Assembly: GCF_014648055.1 (NCBI RefSeq)
Contig: NZ_BMQJ01000008.1
Span: 1-64,000, forward strand
DNA: 64,000 bases
Source of the DNA: Streptosporangium pseudovulgare
Lineage (GTDB): Bacteria; Actinomycetota; Actinomycetes; Streptosporangiales; Streptosporangiaceae
Reading direction: 5' to 3'
Below the pieces are notes generated by a model that did no database searches, was not told where the DNA came from, and saw only the letters and a list, made by a program, of their open reading frames with translations. The translations under genes and the position numbers were made by a program. This document shows, piece by piece, positions 60,572 through 64,000 of this stretch (position 1 is the stretch's first letter; every line of letters begins with the position of its first letter).

Positions 60572-63106
60572 TCAGCGGCAGGGCGCGCCGTTGAGGAGGA
60601 ACCGCTCGGGGGCCGGGTCGGCGCCCGGGGCGGACCTGCCGTTGAACCCGAAGGTGACCGACGCGCCGGGGGCGATCCTCCTGTTCCAGTCGAGGTTCCG
60701 CGCGGTGACCGCCGAGCCCTTCTGGTCGACCGCCGCGCTCCAGGCGCCGGTGATCTTCCGGCCGCCGAGGAAGGACCACTTCAGCGTCCAGCCGTCGATC
60801 GCCTTCGCGCCGGTGTTGCGGAGGGTGACCTGGGCGGTGAAGCCGTCGGGCCAGGCGCCGTGCCGGGTGTAGGCGACGTCGCAGGAGGCGGCGGGGGCGT
60901 CGTCGGCGACGAAGGACGCCACCCAGGCCAGCGGGGCGTTCCAGTTGATGGTCAGCTCGTTGGTCGACCACGACTCGATGTCGTCGATGTAGCAGAACTG
61001 CGGGGCGCAGCCGCGCAGTTTGGCCTGGGCCACCGGATCCTGGAGGCCGGAGTTCGGGCCGCCGGCCAGGGTGCCGCGCGGCGGGTTGGGCAGGGACGGG
61101 TCGAGCTGGTGGGAGTACCAGCGGCTGTGCTGGTTGTGCGAGGAGACCTCGCCGTAGCCGGTGACGTACGACTGGTTGAGCGCGTTGCGGCCGAGGACGT
61201 AGTCCATCGTCTCCACCGCCCCGTCGCGGTACTTCGCCTCGCCGCTCAGGTCGTGGGCGACGGCCAGCACGACCGCGTTGTTCAGCACCTGGCTGTTGGA
61301 GCCCCACTCGAAGCGCGCCGGGCCGTACGGCATGCCGTACGGCTGCGCCTTCTGGACGGCGAGGTACTTGTCCGCGCCCGCCAGGACCGACGCCCGGACG
61401 GCGTCGCGGCCCGGCAGGCCGTTCGGCACGGCGGCCAGGTCCAGGCGGCCGAGCTGGGCGACGCTGCCCCAGTTGAAGCCCTCGGGATGGAAGATGTCGG
61501 CCTTGTGCAGCGGGGAGGCGAGGACGCGGTCGGCGAACTCCTTCTCGCCGGTGGTGATGTACAGCTCGGCCGCCGCCCAGTAGAACTCGTCGGTCACGTC
61601 GGCGTCCTCGTAGGCGCCGCCGCCCACGCCGTCGGAGGGGCTGGCGTAGATGCCGGGCTCGGCCTTGGCCGCGGCCCACGCCCTGCGGGCGGCCCTGAGG
61701 TTGCGCTCGGCGAACGCGGCGTCGTACGGCGCGAACAGCCGGGCGGCCTGGGCGGCGGTGGCGGCCAGGTTGAGGGTGGCGGCGGTGGACGGCGGGTGCA
61801 GCTCGCGCTTCTGCGGATCGCGGTGCGGGAGCAGCGGCAGGCCGGTCCAGTTGGCGTCGTGGATCTTGTGGTGGGCCATCCCGGCGTGCGGCTTTCCGTC
61901 CGGGACCTGCATGCTGAGCAGGAACTCCTGCTCCCAGCGGGCCTCGTCGAGGACGTCGGGCACCCCGTTGCCGCTCTCGGGGATGTCCAGCTGTCCATCG
62001 GCGAAGACGCCCGTCGCCGCGGCCCGCTCGAAGGCCGACATGAGCTGGTGGACCGAGATGCCGCCGTTGACGACGTACTTGCCGTGGTCGCCGGCGTCGT
62101 ACCAGCCGCCGCTGACGTCGAGGGAGTAGTCGCAGACGCCCGGCTGGCAGGGCACCTTCACGTCGCCCTGGTTCGGCGCGACGCCCAGGTGGCCGGCGGG
62201 CCTGCCGTACCCGGGGCGGAGGTCGTCGCGGATCTCGGCGCCGCTGCGCTGGGGGTAGTAGAACTTCAGCGCGTCGTCCCGCAGCCGGTCGTAGAGGTCG
62301 CGGCCGATGTCGAAGGGGCGGCTGGTCTCGCCGTCGGCCTCCAGCGTGTAGCCGGTCCCGGCGGCGGTGAAGGAGCCGAAGTCGACGGAGTGGACGTTCT
62401 GGCCGGAAGTGGCGTCCGTCCCGCGCGGGGTGGTCTCGCCGGTCGCGACGACCTCGTCGCCCTTCCTCAGGCGCCAGGTCACCGGCTCGGTCCGCTCGGT
62501 GACCAGGGTGGCGTTCTTCGGCCCGGAGGGGAGATAGCCGACCATGTTCACCCGGACCCGCGGGCCGGTGTCGGGCTTGTAGACGTCGGGCTCGGCGCCG
62601 CCCTTGAGGGAGACGTCGTCCAGGCAGAAGCGCCAGGGCGTGGCGCCGCCGCCGAGCTGGAAGACCACCTGGGCCTTCGGCTGGTCGACGGGGGAGGTGA
62701 AGGTGTAGGCGTAGTCGTTGCCCGACACGCTCAGCTCGGGACTGGCCGACAGGTAGGCGGTGTAGGGGTCGGAGGGCATCTGGACGATGGCCTTGGCGAC
62801 GTGCCCGGGGTCGGCGGCGGCGAAGAACGAGAACGCGTAGGTCTCGTCCTTGACCAGCGGGATGTCGTTGATCCCGACGATGACGTCCCAGGGGTTGACG
62901 GTGCCGCCGGGGACGTCCGCGCAGAGCCGGCCGCCGTCGACCTCCAGCGCGGTGTTGGCGGTGCTCCACCAGGGGGCGGAGCCGGTGTCGAAGGTGCCGT
63001 TGGGGATCTGCTCCGGCCCCTCCTCGGCGGCGGTGGCGGGCACCGCGGAGAGGGTCACCGCGGCGGCGGCCACGGCGAGGGCGAGCCAGGCGGGGGGTCT
63101 GATCAC
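60572..63106 (-). CDS. Secreted GH9 endoglucanase with two carbohydrate-binding modules
   Basis: An 844-residue exported cellulase. Order: signal peptide (1-26), CBM4/9-like module (about 30-168), Ig-like domain typical of CelD-type GH9 (about 180-268), GH9 catalytic domain (about 272-735), C-terminal CBM2 (about 742-844, Cys742 to Cys843). Catalytic residues are in [14 protein letters not shown] (Asp337, Asp340) and [13 protein letters not shown] (Glu717). It cuts cellulose outside the cell. A CebR-like box lies upstream, so expression is probably induced by cellobiose-type sugars. Confidence 0.93.
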   Translation of the reverse strand: MIRPPAWLALAVAAAAVTLSAVPATAAEEGPEQIPNGTFDTGSAPWWSTANTALEVDGGRLCADVPGGTVNPWDVIVGINDIPLVKDETYAFSFFAAADPGHVAKAIVQMPSDPYTAYLSASPELSVSGNDYAYTFTSPVDQPKAQVVFQLGGGATPWRFCLDDVSLKGGAEPDVYKPDTGPRVRVNMVGYLPSGPKNATLVTERTEPVTWRLRKGDEVVATGETTPRGTDATSGQNVHSVDFGSFTAAGTGYTLEADGETSRPFDIGRDLYDRLRDDALKFYYPQRSGAEIRDDLRPGYGRPAGHLGVAPNQGDVKVPCQPGVCDYSLDVSGGWYDAGDHGKYVVNGGISVHQLMSAFERAAATGVFADGQLDIPESGNGVPDVLDEARWEQEFLLSMQVPDGKPHAGMAHHKIHDANWTGLPLLPHRDPQKRELHPPSTAATLNLAATAAQAARLFAPYDAAFAERNLRAARRAWAAAKAEPGIYASPSDGVGGGAYEDADVTDEFYWAAAELYITTGEKEFADRVLASPLHKADIFHPEGFNWGSVAQLGRLDLAAVPNGLPGRDAVRASVLAGADKYLAVQKAQPYGMPYGPARFEWGSNSQVLNNAVVLAVAHDLSGEAKYRDGAVETMDYVLGRNALNQSYVTGYGEVSSHNQHSRWYSHQLDPSLPNPPRGTLAGGPNSGLQDPVAQAKLRGCAPQFCYIDDIESWSTNELTINWNAPLAWVASFVADDAPAASCDVAYTRHGAWPDGFTAQVTLRNTGAKAIDGWTLKWSFLGGRKITGAWSAAVDQKGSAVTARNLDWNRRIAPGASVTFGFNGRSAPGADPAPERFLLNGAPCR

Positions 63107-63171
63107 GTGGTGTCCTTCGGGGGCGCGCGGTCAGCGGGTGCTCGGGAACCGGGGACGATCCGAGAGGGTGG

Positions 63172-63185
63172 TGGGAGCGTTCCCA
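63172..63185. promoter_or_regulatory. CebR-type operator of the GH9 cellulase gene
   Basis: TGGGAGCGTTCCCA differs by one base from the CebR box TGGGAGCGCTCCCA known from Streptomyces and Thermobifida. It lies 66-79 bp upstream of the start, just downstream of the predicted promoter, as expected for repression relieved by cello-oligosaccharides. No cebR gene is in the window. Confidence 0.85.
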
Positions 63186-63201
63186 CGGATGGGACGCGCC
63201 G

Positions 63202-63231
63202 ATGGTTCCAGCGTGTTTCCCGGGGCGTCAA
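63202..63231 (-). promoter_or_regulatory. Promoter of the GH9 gene
   Basis: On the minus strand TTGACG (63231-63226), an 18-bp spacer and AACCAT (63207-63202). The CebR-like box begins about 17 bp downstream. Confidence 0.45.
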
Positions 63232-63429
63232 CGGCCCGGTCCCGGCGCGCCCGCTGACCGGCCCGACGGCGGTTCGCCCGGTGAAACTTTCACGGAGCGC
63301 CCGACCGGGCGGGAGACCGGCCGGGCGAGGACCGCCCGGTCCGGCGGCCAGGGACCGGCCGGGCGGTCGGGGATCGGCCGGGCGGTCAGGGGCCGCCGGC
63401 GTCGCGGCGGGTGCGGGTCGGTCCGGCGG

Positions 63430-64000
63430 TCAGGGGGCCGTCCAGTCGATCTCGGGGCCGCGGGGAACGATGCCGGTGGGGTTGATGTTCCGCTGCGTCA
63501 CGAAGTAGTGCCGCTTGATGTGGTCGAAGTCCGTCGTGTCGCGGAAGGCCGGGATCGCGTACAGACGGCGGGCGTAGGCCCACAGCGCCGGATGGTCGGT
63601 CAGCCGCCGCACCGAGCACTTGAAGTGCGAGTGGTAGACCGCGTCGAACCGGGCGAGCGTCGGGTAGAGCCGTACGTCGCTCTCGGTGAGGGCGTCACCG
63701 TGCAGGTAGGGGCGGTCGGCGAGCCGCCGCTCCAGCGCGCCGAGCGTGTCGAACACGTCGGTGACCGCCTCCTCGTACGCGTCCTGCGAGGTGGCGAACC
63801 CGGCGCGGTAGACGCCGTTGTTGAGGCCGTGGAAGATCCGGTCGTTCAGCTCGTCGATCTCCGCGCGCAGCGCGGCCGGGTACAGGTCGGGGGCGCCCTC
63901 GGCGTGCCAGGGCGCGAAGGCGGTCTCCAGGGTCAGCGTGATCTGCGGGTAGTCGTTGGTGACCAGGACCCCGGCCTTGGCGTCCCAGACGCAGGGCACG
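63430..64000 (-). CDS. Glutathionyl-hydroquinone reductase-like GST (partial, N-terminus outside window)
   Basis: The visible 190 codons match the C-terminal three-fifths of the Xi-class GST / ECM4 family: VPCVWDAKAGVLVTNDYPQI, a helical domain with LNDRIFHGLNNGVYRAGFAT and the typical ending IPAFRDTTDFDHIKRHYFV then RNINPTGIVPRGP. The thioredoxin-fold part with the catalytic Cys lies beyond the right edge. In actinomycetes such enzymes may use mycothiol instead of glutathione; that is inference. Confidence 0.88.
   Translation of the reverse strand, partial: VPCVWDAKAGVLVTNDYPQITLTLETAFAPWHAEGAPDLYPAALRAEIDELNDRIFHGLNNGVYRAGFATSQDAYEEAVTDVFDTLGALERRLADRPYLHGDALTESDVRLYPTLARFDAVYHSHFKCSVRRLTDHPALWAYARRLYAIPAFRDTTDFDHIKRHYFVTQRNINPTGIVPRGPEIDWTAP

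Larger units (their letters stand above)
63107..63429. other. 323-bp spacer upstream of the GH9 gene
   Basis: No gene is supported. Besides the promoter and CebR-like box it holds the 13-bp palindrome GTGAAACTTTCAC (63281-63293) and several GACCGGCCGGGCG-type repeats at 63320-63400. Confidence 0.6.

Noticed and set aside
60441-62969. A long second open frame on the same strand as the GH9 gene
   Set aside because: It is low-complexity Arg/Gly/Pro-rich out-of-frame reading of the cellulase gene, typical of high-GC shadows.

Overview
The window is about 64 kb of very GC-rich chromosomal DNA with many GTG and TTG start codons. Gene content points to an actinomycete: sigR-rsrA, whiB1-pdtaS, a DasR-like regulator, a nickel superoxide dismutase with its maturation protease, a Kgd-type 2-oxoglutarate enzyme and a CebR-type operator. 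The family Streptosporangiaceae is my best guess; this is inference from content and style, not from a database search. Almost all of the sequence is ordinary core chromosome. I see no prophage, insertion sequence, CRISPR array or tRNA gene.

Layout. 1-335: end of a ribosomal RNA operon (23S 3' end, 5S, terminator). 385-1880: an AsnC/Lrp regulator divergent from phenylalanine 4-hydroxylase. 2112-6686: the phosphate operon pstSCAB with a PHO box, followed by an OmpR-type protein with a degenerate receiver. 6885-14636: hisN, a hotdog protein, a PucR-type regulator, a secreted SGNH hydrolase, a secreted DUF839 protein, rsgA and aroA. 14696-19068: SRAP protein, DksA/TraR-like protein, methyltransferase, sigR-rsrA and an epimerase. 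19195-22094: two membrane HD-type proteins joined by a repeat. 22205-26274: biotin carboxylase, a 70-residue biotin carrier, a thioesterase and a PASTA kinase. 26366-33463, all leftward: a ThDP enzyme, a class A PBP and bioF-dasR-bioD. 33531-41291: pdtaS, whiB1, a lipid kinase, a sigma/anti-sigma pair, sodN/sodX, a CGNR regulator and malic enzyme. 41667-42848: a TPR-like regulator that seems to lack its HTH. Parts of this order (aroA, rsgA, SRAP, sigR/rsrA, small biotin carrier, pdtaS, whiB1) recall the Mycobacterium tuberculosis Rv3219-Rv3228 region, spread out by insertions.

43053-52149 is the most unusual region. It holds five paralogous secreted trypsin-fold proteins, all leftward. A rightward gene between the fourth and fifth encodes a secreted Streptomyces subtilisin inhibitor (SSI) domain. 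Three paralogs keep His-Asp-Ser. In the two adjacent paralogs at 43053-44669 and 45293-46453 the catalytic Ser is Asp. Two paralogs carry an extra segment of about 185 residues between the catalytic Asp and the Ser position. Most of the genes have their own strong hairpin, so they look like separate transcription units. I read this as a candidate protease / pseudoprotease / inhibitor module; the function is inference.

52684-64000: an MDR oxidoreductase, a padR-DUF4097 pair behind a palindromic operator, a small DUF6104 protein, kgd, a B3/B4-domain protein, a secreted GH9 cellulase under a CebR-like box, and a glutathionyl-hydroquinone reductase cut by the window edge. Several intergenic regions carry short direct repeats with a period of 58-60 bp or 29 bp.
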